A stretch of DNA of 64,000 nt, taken from Limisphaerales bacterium (GTDB lineage Bacteria; Verrucomicrobiota; Verrucomicrobiia; Limisphaerales; UBA1100). The DNA lies in NCBI GenBank assembly GCA_014382585.1, contig JACNJL010000045.1, positions 52,980 through 116,979 of the forward strand, written 5' to 3'. Under the pieces are notes generated by a model, which saw only the letters and a list, made by a program, of their open reading frames with translations, did no database searches and was not told where the DNA came from. A program made the position numbers and the translations under genes. This document shows positions 24,997-33,832 of this stretch, in pieces (position 1 is the stretch's first letter; each line of letters begins with the position of its first letter).

Positions 24997-26292
24997 ATGC
25001 GGCTGCTTTATAACATTCTTTTCCCTGTTTTTTTTCTGCTTAGCGCGCCGTATTATTTTTGGAAACTATGGCGGCGCGGGAATTGGCGCGCGGGCTTCGG
25101 GCAACGGTTTGGCGGGTACGGCGACTTAGCGGCAAAATTGCGTGGCAAAAAAGTGCTGTGGTTGCACGCAGTTTCAGTGGGTGAAGCAAATCTTTCAGTG
25201 CAGCTCGTTGAAAAACTACGCGGACAATTGGAGGGCTGGACCTTCGTGGTGTCCACCACCACCACCACCGGCATGGGCGAGCTGGCGCGCAAGCTGCCAG
25301 CGGACGTGCATCGGGTTTATTATCCGGTGGATTGGATGCCCTTTGTGCGGCGGGCTTTTCGTGCGCTGAACCCTGCGGCGATCGTTTTGGTGGAGGCGGA
25401 AATTTGGCCCAACCTTTTTTGGCGCGCGCGTGACGTGGGGGTACCGATGCATTTGGTGAACGCGCGCCTTTCGGAAAAATCCTTTCGCGGGTATCGGCGG
25501 TTTGGGGTTTTGTTCCGGCCTCTCTTCGCCTCATTGCAAACCGCCGGCGTTCACAATGAGGCGGATGCAAAGCGGTTGGCAGAACTAGGCACTGAATCCA
25601 AAGCTATCGCGGTCACCGGAAATATGAAATTCGATGGTGCGTTTGAAGCGGGCGCGGATGCGATGGATGCCCGCGCGTTATTACAGGAATTGAACGTGGC
25701 CGATGATGCGCCGGTATTGGTGGCGGGTAGCACGTTTGAAGGGGAAGAAATTCTATTGGCGGAATTATTGCCGCAATGGCGTGAGGCGTTTCCGAATTTG
25801 TTTTTGATTTTGGTGCCGCGGCACTTCGAACGCGCGGCGGCAGTGTTGGATCAATTGAAATCCACACAATTAAAAGTGGCCCGCCGCACGGCGATGGAGG
25901 CCGCGCCGGAAAATCCCGATGTGTTGTTGGTGGATAGCACGGGCGAATTGAAGTCGTTCTTCAAAGTGGCCACGGTGGTGTTCATGGGCAAGAGCCTCAC
26001 GGCGCAGGGCGGGCAGAATCCGATTGAGCCGGCGGCGGCGGGGCGGGCAATTGTGTTTGGACCGTTCATGCAAAATTTCCGCGCCGTGGTGGGTGAATTG
26101 CTGGCGGCAAAGGGCGCGGTGCAAGTGGCGGATGAAGGGGAGTTGGCCGAAAAAATCCCTGTTTTACTGGGTAATTTAGAGCAACGCGAGGCTTTGGGTG
26201 AGGCGGCGCTCGGGGTGGTATCGGCAAACAAAGGCGCCTCGCAGCGAACGGCCGATTGGCTCGGGCAAACGCTGCGGGCGTTGGCTAAGTAG
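24997..26292 (+). CDS. waaA: 3-deoxy-D-manno-octulosonic acid (Kdo) transferase
   Basis: 431 residues from ATG 24997. WaaA/KdtA adds Kdo to lipid A at the cytoplasmic face of the inner membrane. An N-terminal membrane anchor (LLYNILFPVFFLLSAPYYFW) is followed by GT-B fold blocks: LWLHAVSVGEANLSVQLVEKL, FVVSTTTTTGMG, VYYPVDWMPFVRRAFRALNP, VLVEAEIWPNLFWRA, AGSTFEGEE, and the C-terminal VVFMGKSLTAQGGQNPIEPA that binds CMP-Kdo. Length is normal. Its presence shows that the organism makes LPS. It stands alone between the antiporter and a convergent small gene. The start upstream at 24964 lacks family similarity. Confidence 0.95.
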   Translation: MRLLYNILFPVFFLLSAPYYFWKLWRRGNWRAGFGQRFGGYGDLAAKLRGKKVLWLHAVSVGEANLSVQLVEKLRGQLEGWTFVVSTTTTTGMGELARKLPADVHRVYYPVDWMPFVRRAFRALNPAAIVLVEAEIWPNLFWRARDVGVPMHLVNARLSEKSFRGYRRFGVLFRPLFASLQTAGVHNEADAKRLAELGTESKAIAVTGNMKFDGAFEAGADAMDARALLQELNVADDAPVLVAGSTFEGEEILLAELLPQWREAFPNLFLILVPRHFERAAAVLDQLKSTQLKVARRTAMEAAPENPDVLLVDSTGELKSFFKVATVVFMGKSLTAQGGQNPIEPAAAGRAIVFGPFMQNFRAVVGELLAAKGAVQVADEGELAEKIPVLLGNLEQREALGEAALGVVSANKGASQRTADWLGQTLRALAK

Positions 26293-26304
26293 TGTGCCTC
26301 CGGA

Positions 26305-26649
26305 CTAAAAGTTGGGCTCGGGCTTGCGCTTCAAGAGTTTCTTGATTTGATCGCGCTTGCCTTCCTGCATCATACGCCACATTTGAATGACCCGTTCGTG
26401 GGTTACTAGCTTCCCAACTACGCGCTTGTCGTATTGGTCGTCATAGAATTCCACGAAGCCATTCTCGTAGACGTCGAGTTTCCATCCTTCGTCGTCGTGC
26501 AGAGTGATGTTTAAATACTCCGTGCCGGGTGTCTCGAGTTCCTCGAGTATGGATAAAACCTCCCCTGTGCTCGGATCCTTAAACTCTACTCCCTCCTTTT
26601 TCAGGTAAGTCGTCAAGTGTTCCACCTCCCTTCGCTCCGTGAAGAGCAT
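26305..26649 (-). CDS. Conserved-looking small protein, function unknown
   Basis: 114 residues from ATG 26649, directly preceded by AGGAGGA; a TTG 14 codons upstream is another possible start. The protein is acidic in the middle and basic at the end (QIKKLLKRKPEP). It reads as alternating strands (YLNITLHDDEGWKLDVYENGFVEFYDD) and a helix (HERVIQMWRMMQEGKRDQI), so it is probably a small globular cytoplasmic protein. No family was recognised. It lies downstream of the PilT-like gene on the same strand and converges with waaA. Confidence 0.6.
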   Translation of the reverse strand: MLFTERREVEHLTTYLKKEGVEFKDPSTGEVLSILEELETPGTEYLNITLHDDEGWKLDVYENGFVEFYDDQYDKRVVGKLVTHERVIQMWRMMQEGKRDQIKKLLKRKPEPNF

Positions 26650-26748
26650 TCCTCCTGTCGCGATGGAATGCTTTTTCGCCAGTGCGGTCAAGCAAAAAGC
26701 CGCCCCAGTTGTTGGCCGGCTTTTGTGGATGATGAAATGAAGTGTGTT

Positions 26749-28353
26749 TTATACAATGCCCGTGTTGATCTCAATGCCTTGAAACCACATTTCCAGTTGT
26801 TGCGGGCTGGTGCAGTTATCCATTGCGATCTCTTTGGAGATGCGGCCTTCTTCTACGAGGTTGTACATGCAGCGGTTGAAGCTGAGCATGCCGTCATCCG
26901 CGCTGGCGTCAATGCATGCGGGCAGGCGGTTGAGTTCGCCATCAAAGATTTTTTGTTTCACCAGCGGCGTACCGATCATGATTTCCTGGGCGGGCACCAT
27001 GCCGCCATCCAGCGTGGGGCACATACGCTGAGCAACGGCACCGACGATGACTTCAGCATATTTTTTGCGCTGCATTTCGCGTTCTTCTTCGGGGAAAAAA
27101 TCCAACAACCGGCCGGGGACGGAGGCGGCGGTTCGGGTGTGTACGGTGGAGAGCACCATCGCGCCGGTATCCGCCGCGCGCATGGCGGCGCCAATGGAGG
27201 TGGCATCGCGCATCTCGCCCACGAGCACCATATCGGGGTCTTCCCGCAGGGCGCTTTTGAGAGCCCGCTGAAAGCTCATCGTGTCGAGTCCTACCTCGCG
27301 TTGTTCGATGACGCATTGTTCGTCTTCGAACATCATTTCCACGGGGTCCTCAATGGTGATGATGTGTTTGCGAAAGTTTTTGTTCAAATGCATCACCATG
27401 GCGGCCATGGTGGTGGATTTGCCGGAACCGGTGATGCCGGCCAGAAGCGTGAGCCCGCGCTTGGCTTCGGCGAGTTTCAGGCAGATGGGATTGATGCCGA
27501 GCTTCTCAATGGGGGGAAGGTCGTTTTTGATGTACCGCATGGCCAATGCCCATTTGTCGCATTGGGAAAACACGTTGACCCGGAAGCGTCCGAACTTGGG
27601 ATTGAAATAGGAGAAATCAGTCTCGCGGTCTTCCTTGAATTTTTCGACAAAATGCTCGGGGCACATATTGAAGATGACTTTTTCAATCCATTTTCGGGTG
27701 GGCTTGGGCCAATCCCGATCGCGTAAGCCGCGGCTCATGCGGAAGTGGACGTAGTGATCCTCCTTGATGTGGAGGTCGGCCACGTCTTCATTAATCGCAT
27801 CCTGCAAAATCAAATCGAAGAGCCGAAGGTCATCGTCTTTGATGGACTTATCTTCTTCGAGTCCGTTCCAACACTCTGAATTTTCATTCGATTTGAGCAA
27901 CAGGCCGGCGGGGTAACGCAGGCTGATGTCCTCGTCCTCAGTAAGCAGGATGCCGCCTTTGGGATCGCGATCGCGTTCGCTCAATGGCACGGCTTGGTCG
28001 GCGGAAATCTTGAGTTCAATAGGAGCGATTTCAGGAGCGGCTTCAACCTCCGGGGCTACTTCAACAGCAGGAGGGGTTGGGGCTAATTCCGTGCCGGTGG
28101 GATCAACCGCCGGTGGGGCGATTTCCATACCGGGCGCGGGGGGAGGTGCGGCGGCGGGATCCACCACCACAGGTGCGGGTGGTGGGGCTTCTTCTGCAAA
28201 AGGCATAGCTGGGGCAGGAGGTGCTTGGGGGGGCGGGGGCGCGGTAATTTGCATGCCCGGCGGGGGCGGAGGCGCGGCGGCATCAGGAGCGGCAGGGGGA
28301 GCTGCGGGGGCGGCTTCGGCCGGAGGCGGCGGGGCTGGCGGCATCGTTTCCAT
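26749..28353 (-). CDS. PilT-type twitching motility / secretion ATPase with a Pro/Ala-rich N-terminus
   Basis: 534 residues from ATG 28353. The first about 115 residues are Pro/Ala/Glu-rich and of low complexity. The ATPase core follows: the N-terminal PilT-like domain (DLHIKEDHYVHFRMS), Walker A GITGSGKST (about 307-315), the Asp box ITIEDPVEMMFEDEQCVIEQ, Walker B ALREDPDMVLVGEMRD, and the His box VLSTVHTRTAASVPGRLLDFF. It would power pilus retraction or a related process at the inner membrane. The usual PilT start (about 350 residues) suggests that the N-terminal extension is an added, perhaps regulatory, tail. Pseudopilins at 18418 and 44667 are possible partners. Confidence 0.9.
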   Translation of the reverse strand: METMPPAPPPPAEAAPAAPPAAPDAAAPPPPPGMQITAPPPPQAPPAPAMPFAEEAPPPAPVVVDPAAAPPPAPGMEIAPPAVDPTGTELAPTPPAVEVAPEVEAAPEIAPIELKISADQAVPLSERDRDPKGGILLTEDEDISLRYPAGLLLKSNENSECWNGLEEDKSIKDDDLRLFDLILQDAINEDVADLHIKEDHYVHFRMSRGLRDRDWPKPTRKWIEKVIFNMCPEHFVEKFKEDRETDFSYFNPKFGRFRVNVFSQCDKWALAMRYIKNDLPPIEKLGINPICLKLAEAKRGLTLLAGITGSGKSTTMAAMVMHLNKNFRKHIITIEDPVEMMFEDEQCVIEQREVGLDTMSFQRALKSALREDPDMVLVGEMRDATSIGAAMRAADTGAMVLSTVHTRTAASVPGRLLDFFPEEEREMQRKKYAEVIVGAVAQRMCPTLDGGMVPAQEIMIGTPLVKQKIFDGELNRLPACIDASADDGMLSFNRCMYNLVEEGRISKEIAMDNCTSPQQLEMWFQGIEINTGIV

Positions 28354-28439
28354 GTCTCCCAAAGTTTACTGCCCAAACAAGGAAAAAGCAACTATTGGGG
28401 ATGGGTTCGGGAGGGAGGGGCTTTGCACGTTCCTCCCGT

Positions 28440-29438
28440 TCACCATTCCAGAACCGTGGCGCCCCACGTTAATCCTGCGCCGAAGGCGATGATTAGGATT
28501 TTGTCGCCGCGTTTTACTCTGCCGGTTTGGAGGGCTTCGTCCAGGGCGACGGCGACGCTGGCGGCGGAGGTGTTGCCGTATTTTTGGAGGTTGACAAATA
28601 CCTGATCTTCACGCGCGCCGAGGCGGCTGCCGATGGCGCTGATGATGCGCTGATTGGCTTGGTGCGGAATGATGCACTGGATGTCTTCGATGGTGAGGCC
28701 GCTGGTTTCGAGCACTTCCTTGGCGGCGGCGGTCATGGCATTAACGGCGTTTTTATAAACTTCCTTGCCCTCCATTTTGAGGAAGTGGATGCGTTCGTTC
28801 ACTGAATCGACGGTGGCGGGTTGGCGGCAACCGCCACCGGGCATAGCGAGGATATCGGCTTTGTTGCCGTCGCTACCGAGGCGGGTGGCGAGCACGCCGC
28901 GCGCGCCTTCGCGGCGCTGGAGAACAGCTGCGCCGGCGCCGTCGCCGAAGAGGACGCAGGTGTTGCGGTCTTCCCAGTCAATAATTGAGGAAAGTTTTTC
29001 TGCGCCAACAATGAGAACATTTTGATAAATGCCGCTGGCGATAAAAGCGCGGCCGACTTCGAGGGCGTAAATAAATCCGGAACAGGCGGCTTCCAAATCA
29101 AAGGCGGCTGCTTTGTCCGCGCCGAGTTCTTTTTGCACGAGGCACGCGGTGGCAGGGAATGGCATGTCGGGCGTGATGGTGGCCACGACGATGAGATCCA
29201 GGTCGGCGGCATCCAAGCCCGCTTGGGCGAGGGCTTTGCGCGAGGCGTGCGCGGCGAGGGTGGAGGTGTGCTCGCCTTCGGCGGCGATGCGGCGTTGTTT
29301 GATGCCGGTGCGGGAGGTGATCCAATCGTCGGTGGTATCGACCATTCCTTCCAGCTCGGCATTGGCGAGGATACGTTCGGGGACGTATGAGCCTACGCCG
29401 GTAATGGCGCAGCCTTGGAGCTTGTTTTCGTCGCTCAT
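28440..29438 (-). CDS. fabH: 3-oxoacyl-ACP synthase III (FabH)
   Basis: 332 residues. It starts fatty acid synthesis by condensing acetyl-CoA with malonyl-ACP in the cytoplasm. The motifs are the N-terminal GVGSYVPERILAN and DWITSRTGIKQRRIA, the catalytic Cys in DLEAACSGFIYALEVG, FGDGAGAAVLQ, the catalytic His in IIPHQANQRI and the Asn in YGNTSAASV. The size is typical. It follows rpmF by 38 bp on the same strand, part of the widely kept yceD-rpmF-fabH order (plsX is absent here). Confidence 0.97.
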   Translation of the reverse strand: MSDENKLQGCAITGVGSYVPERILANAELEGMVDTTDDWITSRTGIKQRRIAAEGEHTSTLAAHASRKALAQAGLDAADLDLIVVATITPDMPFPATACLVQKELGADKAAAFDLEAACSGFIYALEVGRAFIASGIYQNVLIVGAEKLSSIIDWEDRNTCVLFGDGAGAAVLQRREGARGVLATRLGSDGNKADILAMPGGGCRQPATVDSVNERIHFLKMEGKEVYKNAVNAMTAAAKEVLETSGLTIEDIQCIIPHQANQRIISAIGSRLGAREDQVFVNLQKYGNTSAASVAVALDEALQTGRVKRGDKILIIAFGAGLTWGATVLEW

Positions 29439-29476
29439 AGAGAACGGCCGTTTCCGGCAAAAAAACTACGGGCGGG

Positions 29477-29665
29477 TTAGCCCTGGCTTTTCACAGTGAG
29501 CACTTGGCGGCCTTTGTAATAGCCGCAGCTTGGGCACACGCGGTGCGCTTGAGCGGGCTCGTCACATTGCGGGCAGGATTGAACCTGGGGCAGCGTGAGT
29601 GCGCTATTGGAGGCCAGGCGCTTGCGGCGGCGGCTGCGTGAGGTTCTGCGTTTTGGTACGGGCAT
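29477..29665 (-). CDS. rpmF: 50S ribosomal protein L32
   Basis: 62 residues beginning MPVPKRRTSRSRRRKR, the standard L32 start. It has the zinc-binding pairs CPQC and CPSCGYYKGR. The order yceD-rpmF-fabH on one strand is common in bacteria and supports the call. It lies 8 bp after the DUF177 gene and so is probably co-translated. Confidence 0.98.
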   Translation of the reverse strand: MPVPKRRTSRSRRRKRLASNSALTLPQVQSCPQCDEPAQAHRVCPSCGYYKGRQVLTVKSQG

Positions 29666-29673
29666 TGTTTTTC

Positions 29674-30159
29674 CTAACTCTTTGGTTGCTTCCAGTCATC
29701 CAGCTTGCTCCAAGTATTGGAGTCGGCCACGTCGGCTGGGGGCGGGCTTTCCTGTTTGAAAACCAGTCCTTCGCACGCGGGGCCACACAGCGGATGCTGT
29801 GGAAGGCGAAGGAGAATATCGTCCCGCAGCCATGGAGTCAAGTCCACGGAATCCCAACCATACTCGATGGCATCGTCGCCTTTGAGGGGCAGGGCGACGG
29901 CCCATTGGGGCAAATTGATCGGGAATTCAAACGGCTTGAGGCAGCGCGCGCATTCGGCGGTAAAATCCATTTGCAACTGGCCAAAGACGATCAGCGTATC
30001 GTCCGACTCGCTGGCGGTGAGCGCATACGCCAACGGCCCGGCCGGCTTCATCAGTGCTTCCTCTTCGCCAAGTTCCAGCGCAAGTTCGGTGGGCGTGAGC
30101 TCGCCTTCGAGGTGCAGTTGCTCGTCTTGGAGATCATCCAAAATAATCTTGAGGGCCAT
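29674..30159 (-). CDS. yceD: DUF177 (YceD-type) protein, 23S rRNA accumulation factor
   Basis: 161 residues with an AAGGAG site 5 bp before the start. The DUF177 signature is present: DFTAECARCLKPFEFPI with its CxxC, and a later CGPACEGL near the C-terminus. In bacteria and plastids this family helps 23S rRNA accumulate and is usually encoded just upstream of rpmF, as here. coaD lies 9 bp upstream on the same strand, giving a coaD-yceD-rpmF-fabH run. Confidence 0.92.
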   Translation of the reverse strand: MALKIILDDLQDEQLHLEGELTPTELALELGEEEALMKPAGPLAYALTASESDDTLIVFGQLQMDFTAECARCLKPFEFPINLPQWAVALPLKGDDAIEYGWDSVDLTPWLRDDILLRLPQHPLCGPACEGLVFKQESPPPADVADSNTWSKLDDWKQPKS

Positions 30160-30168
30160 AGCTGCTCC

Positions 30169-30645
30169 TTATTTACGGCACTCGGTGAGCGCGCGCTCCA
30201 CGTGCGGCGACACAAACGCGCTCACATCGCCGCCGAGTTGCGCGATTTCTTTAACCAGTTTGCTGCTGAGAAACGTGTACGTTTCGCGCGGCATCATAAA
30301 AATTGTTTCGATGTCCGGCTCCAACTTGCGGTTCATCAATGCGAGCTGAAATTCAAATTCAAAATCCGACACCGCCCGCAACCCGCGAATGATCGCCTGT
30401 GCTTTTTGGTCACGAGCGAAGTCCACCAGCAACCCGTCAAAGGCACTCACCTCCACATTACCCAGCACCGCCGCCGCCTCGGTGATCTGCGCTTGCCGTT
30501 GGTCCTTCGTGAAGAGCGGCGCTTTCGAGCTATTCACTGCCACCGCCACGATGACGCGATCGAACAGCTTCGCCGCCCGTTCAATGACGTCCAAATGGCC
30601 GTTCGTGATCGGGTCGAAACTGCCGGGATAAATAACCGTGCGCAC
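30169..30645 (-). CDS. coaD: Phosphopantetheine adenylyltransferase
   Basis: 158 residues from GTG 30645. CoaD joins ATP and 4'-phosphopantetheine to give dephospho-CoA. The nucleotidyltransferase motif [20 protein letters not shown] starts right after the chosen start, as in other CoaD proteins. The later blocks [21 protein letters not shown] and [15 protein letters not shown] are present. An ATG at 30672 would add nine residues (MGAGRDVGA) and cannot be excluded. The gene is divergent from the thioredoxin-like membrane protein gene, with about 95 bp between starts. Confidence 0.95.
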   Translation of the reverse strand: MRTVIYPGSFDPITNGHLDVIERAAKLFDRVIVAVAVNSSKAPLFTKDQRQAQITEAAAVLGNVEVSAFDGLLVDFARDQKAQAIIRGLRAVSDFEFEFQLALMNRKLEPDIETIFMMPRETYTFLSSKLVKEIAQLGGDVSAFVSPHVERALTECRK

Positions 30646-30740
30646 CGCGCCAACATCCCGTCCCGCGCCCATGCGTGCAAGGCTTTTCCGGCCGCCCTCG
30701 ACAAATCGCCCCATTTGGCCTTATATTAACCAAACCGGCT

Positions 30741-31838
30741 ATGCCAGCAGACGACATTCCACCGCCGCCGCCACCCGAGGAAATTCCCCCGCCACCCCCG
30801 GAGGAAACCGCCGCGCCATTGCCAGCAGGAGATGGACCGCGCCGCTGCGGCAAAGCCTTTTCCAGTTTGCTGCTTGGCTTCATCGGTTGCCTCCTCGGCG
30901 GCGTGGCGCTTGCCGGAATGTACTACAACCCCGGCGCATCCGAATCTGTGAAAATAACCGGCAACCTCAACACGATGCAGGAAGTCGTCGTGCAGGATGC
31001 CACCAACCGTGGCCTCAAAATGTTCCTCGCTTCCTTCGGCCAATGGTTCGGCTTCGTGGGCGCTGCGCTTGGGCTCGTCGGGTTTATTCAAGGCCTCACC
31101 CATCTATATCAAGCCAGCGAAAAACTGGTGCTCCCCAAACGCTGGCTCGCCAGTTTTGGCACTCTATTTTCCTTCATTGCCTGTTGCAGCATCCTCACCG
31201 CGCTCAAGCACGGCTACGATGCCCACGTGGGGTTGCCCAAAGAAAATGCCGAGGAAGCCTTCAATCGCGTCGAACAAGTCGCCGGCATTATCCAACAAGG
31301 CGTGGACATCGCCAACGGCAAGGAACCCCCCAAACAAGGCGGACTCGGCAGCAAAGCCACCGGCATCGGCGAAGGTATTCTCGGCGGTAGTTTGAATCCC
31401 GTGCAGCAACTTTTGACCGAAGACTACATCGGCCGCACCGCGCCCGCGCTGGATGTCTACGCCGTGAACACCCGTCGCAGTACCTTCGAACTCTCCACCC
31501 TCCGCAACACCCGCGTGCTCATCGCTTTCCTCAACCCCGCCAGCCCCGCCTGCGGTAAAGTGGTCGCCCCCCTCAACGCTCTCTTTGACCGCACCTCACG
31601 CGGCCAACTGTGGATCATCGGTTCCTGCCCGCCCAAAACTCAAGGTGCCCTCGCCTTCACCAAAACTTACGGCGCAAAATTCCCCATCGGACACGCCCAA
31701 TTCTACCGCGAACCCTACTCCGACATCACACTCCCGCCCGCATTTATGGTCGTCGATGAAAACGGGGCTATCGTATCCTTCCACTTTGGCCTCGCCTCGT
31801 TGCCGGCGGCGATTCGTGCTGCGGAAGGGAAACCTTGA
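30741..31838 (+). CDS. Membrane protein with Pro-rich N-terminus and thioredoxin-like C-terminal domain
   Basis: 365 residues from ATG 30741. A Pro/Glu-rich cytoplasmic N-terminus (IPPPPPPEEIPPPPPEE) could be a ligand for the GYF_2 domains found in several neighbours. Three hydrophobic segments follow (about 42-62, 95-118, 132-152). The last about 140 residues resemble a thioredoxin/AhpC-type fold (YIGRTAPALDVYAV, TRVLIAFLNPASPACGKVV, PPAFMVVDENGAIVSFHFG). Only one Cys stands at the active-site turn, so a classical CxxC disulfide reaction is unlikely. The function is unknown. Confidence 0.6.
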   Translation: MPADDIPPPPPPEEIPPPPPEETAAPLPAGDGPRRCGKAFSSLLLGFIGCLLGGVALAGMYYNPGASESVKITGNLNTMQEVVVQDATNRGLKMFLASFGQWFGFVGAALGLVGFIQGLTHLYQASEKLVLPKRWLASFGTLFSFIACCSILTALKHGYDAHVGLPKENAEEAFNRVEQVAGIIQQGVDIANGKEPPKQGGLGSKATGIGEGILGGSLNPVQQLLTEDYIGRTAPALDVYAVNTRRSTFELSTLRNTRVLIAFLNPASPACGKVVAPLNALFDRTSRGQLWIIGSCPPKTQGALAFTKTYGAKFPIGHAQFYREPYSDITLPPAFMVVDENGAIVSFHFGLASLPAAIRAAEGKP

Positions 31839-33671
31839 TCATTGAAAATTGAGCCTTCTAATATCCCACCCCGCCTGAACCAACGCCGCCCGCGCCCTCC
31901 CTTCCTCCGCCCCCGTCAACGTCTGCACAATCCGCACCGCGCGATCGCGCAGCTTTTTATTCTTCGGATCCAAATCCACCATCAAATTCCCGCGTACCTT
32001 TCCCAGTCGCACCATTGCCAGCGTGGTAATGCAATTCAAAATCAACTTCGTTGCCGTACCCGCCTTCAAACGCGTGGAACCCGTCAGCACCTCCGGCCCA
32101 ATCGCCGGTGCCACGATGAGGTGCGGCACACCCGCGCGCCGTTTCAATTTCGGATCAAAACAAACCAACGCCGTCCGCGCTCCGCGCTTTGCCGCCGCCT
32201 CCATCGCCCCCCATACAAACGGCGTGCGCCCGCTCGCGGCAAGGCCGATCACCACATCCTTTTTCCCCACACCACGAAATTGAACCGCCGCCGCACCCGC
32301 ATCCGAATCATCCTCCGCGCCTTCAATCGACCGCGTTAACGCACGCGGGCCGCCTGCGATAATCCCCTGCACCTGTTCCGGCCGCGCTCGAAACGTGGGA
32401 GGGCATTCGCTCGCATCCAAAACTCCCAACCGCCCGCTTGTCCCCGCGCCCACATAAAACAACCGCCCACCATCCTTCAACGCCGCCGCCACCCAACCGA
32501 CGATGCGCGCAATTTTTTTGCTCTCACCCAACACCGCCCTCGCCCCGAGCGCTTCCTCACTGAGCATCAGCGTGATAGCCGATTGCGTGGGAAGCTTATC
32601 GAGATTCATCGAACGCCGGTTGCGTTCTTCGGTGGCAGGAAGATGCCCCGGCGATTGCGGACTGGCGGGCTCGTCTCTCCATTGTCCGCTGCGTTGCGCC
32701 TTGGAGGGACGAGTCTGCGAATCCGTTTTCTTCAATAACGCCGTCCCCAACACAATCGCGCCCCAAACGCCGTCGCGTTTTTGGGTGGATACGTTTGCAT
32801 TCGGCCAGCGGGATTTGATTTCAGCAGCCACGTTGCGGGCAAAGGCCGGTTGATTGCGCAGCACGCCGCCGGACAACACGAACTCAACGGGCGAATTTTT
32901 CTTCACCAACTTCCCCGCACAAGCGACCGCGTCCTTGGCAAGCATTCCCGCCGCACCCACCAACACATCGCGCGCAATGCGGTCGCGTTGCTTGGCGGCA
33001 GCAAACACCTCCGGTGCCAACGCGGCAATCGCGTCTTTGTCCGCGATCGCCACCCAATCAATGAGATCATCGGGGGCATTGCAGCCAGTGGCCGCGAGCA
33101 GCTTTTCGCCCAATCGACTCCACGCGCCATCGCGGTCAAAATAAAACACCACCGCCTTCAACCCGCGCAGGCCGATTTCAAACCCGCTGCCCTTGTCACC
33201 GAGCACGTGCCCCCAACCGCCCATCTTCGCCGTACGCCCATCGGGTGCCATCCCAAAACAACACGAGCCCGTCCCCGAAAGCACGAGGACTGTCGGTAGG
33301 GCGGGCTGCCCCAGCCCGCCGCGGCGCGCTCGGAGAGCGCGCCCTGCCAGTGCAATTTCCAAATCGTGCGTCACGTGGCACGGCATTCCCCTCCAAACCT
33401 TTGCCACCGCAGTCCGCACGCGTTTTCGATCCGTTTCATTCCGTGCCCCCGCCAAGCCCAAGCCAATCGCATCCGGCTTCTCAAATTGTTTACCAATTCC
33501 ACGCAGCAATTTCACCAATGCCCGATCATCCAGCAACCGCACATTCCCCGGCCCGAATGTGGCACGCTCCATCTCCCGCCCGTGGGCATCCGCCAGCAGC
33601 GCCGTCGTGCGCGTGCCGCCCCCCTCGATACCAAGAGTGAACGGACGTTGAAATTTTAGAGCCTTCGCCAC
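31839..33671 (-). CDS. murQ: Bifunctional MurNAc/GlcNAc-type kinase and MurNAc-6-phosphate etherase (MurQ) fusion
   Basis: 610 residues from GTG 33671; upstream sequence belongs to a palindromic repeat, so longer readings are doubtful. Residues about 1-320 are a BadF/BadG-type kinase (LGIEGGGTRTTALLAD; VLVLSGTGSCCFG; GWGHVLGDKGSGFEIGL; VLSGGVLRN), like MurK/NagK. Residues about 365-610 are MurQ (LPTQSAITLMLSEE; YVGAGTSGRLGVLDASECP; GPEVLTGSTRLKAGTATKLIL). Together they would phosphorylate MurNAc and then remove lactate to give GlcNAc-6-P in cell-wall recycling. The linker (about 320-365) and the loop just before VLVLSGTG are encoded by palindromic repeats of families D and A, so repeat insertion may have created the fusion. 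Confidence 0.88.
   Translation of the reverse strand: MAKALKFQRPFTLGIEGGGTRTTALLADAHGREMERATFGPGNVRLLDDRALVKLLRGIGKQFEKPDAIGLGLAGARNETDRKRVRTAVAKVWRGMPCHVTHDLEIALAGRALRARRGGLGQPALPTVLVLSGTGSCCFGMAPDGRTAKMGGWGHVLGDKGSGFEIGLRGLKAVVFYFDRDGAWSRLGEKLLAATGCNAPDDLIDWVAIADKDAIAALAPEVFAAAKQRDRIARDVLVGAAGMLAKDAVACAGKLVKKNSPVEFVLSGGVLRNQPAFARNVAAEIKSRWPNANVSTQKRDGVWGAIVLGTALLKKTDSQTRPSKAQRSGQWRDEPASPQSPGHLPATEERNRRSMNLDKLPTQSAITLMLSEEALGARAVLGESKKIARIVGWVAAALKDGGRLFYVGAGTSGRLGVLDASECPPTFRARPEQVQGIIAGGPRALTRSIEGAEDDSDAGAAAVQFRGVGKKDVVIGLAASGRTPFVWGAMEAAAKRGARTALVCFDPKLKRRAGVPHLIVAPAIGPEVLTGSTRLKAGTATKLILNCITTLAMVRLGKVRGNLMVDLDPKNKKLRDRAVRIVQTLTGAEEGRARAALVQAGWDIRRLNFQ
32657..32726. repeat. Palindromic repeat, family D, inside the murK-murQ fusion (linker)
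   Basis: Arms around GGCTCGTCTCTCC (end 32680) and GGAGGGACGAGTC (start 32703) extend to GCGGACTGG at 32657 and AATCCGT at 32726. A close relative is at 63619-63689. On the minus strand it is read through in frame as the linker DSQTRPSKAQRSGQWRDEPA between the kinase and etherase domains. Confidence 0.8.
33295..33349. repeat. Palindromic repeat, family A, inside the kinase domain of the fusion
   Basis: GGTAGGGCGGGCTG ... CGCTCGGAGAGCGCGCCCTG shares its ends and the CTCGGAGAG core with 5306-5359 and 46393-46419. It is read in frame on the minus strand as AGRALRARRGGLGQPALPT, directly before the phosphate-binding VLVLSGTG strand. Confidence 0.8.
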
Positions 33672-33712
33672 GCGCGGAGTCTGTGCGCGCGCCGCCGTGC
33701 AGCGCAAGCCAA

Positions 33713-33761
33713 TGTAGCCCGGGCCGATGGCCCGGGCCCCGGCCCACCGGGCCGGGCTACA
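33713..33761. repeat. Palindromic repeat, family B
   Basis: TGTAGCCCGGGCC pairs with the complementary GGGCCGGGCTACA at the far end, enclosing CCGATGGCCCGGGCC-type inner inverted sequence. It lies between the divergent murK-murQ and 80-residue genes, where it probably overlaps their promoter region. Confidence 0.8.
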
Positions 33762-33832
33762 AACGCGCCCGCTCAATGGTTTTCACCAACCCCGATCTTG
33801 GTTTTGCCCTCAATCTGCGGTATCCCAAACGC

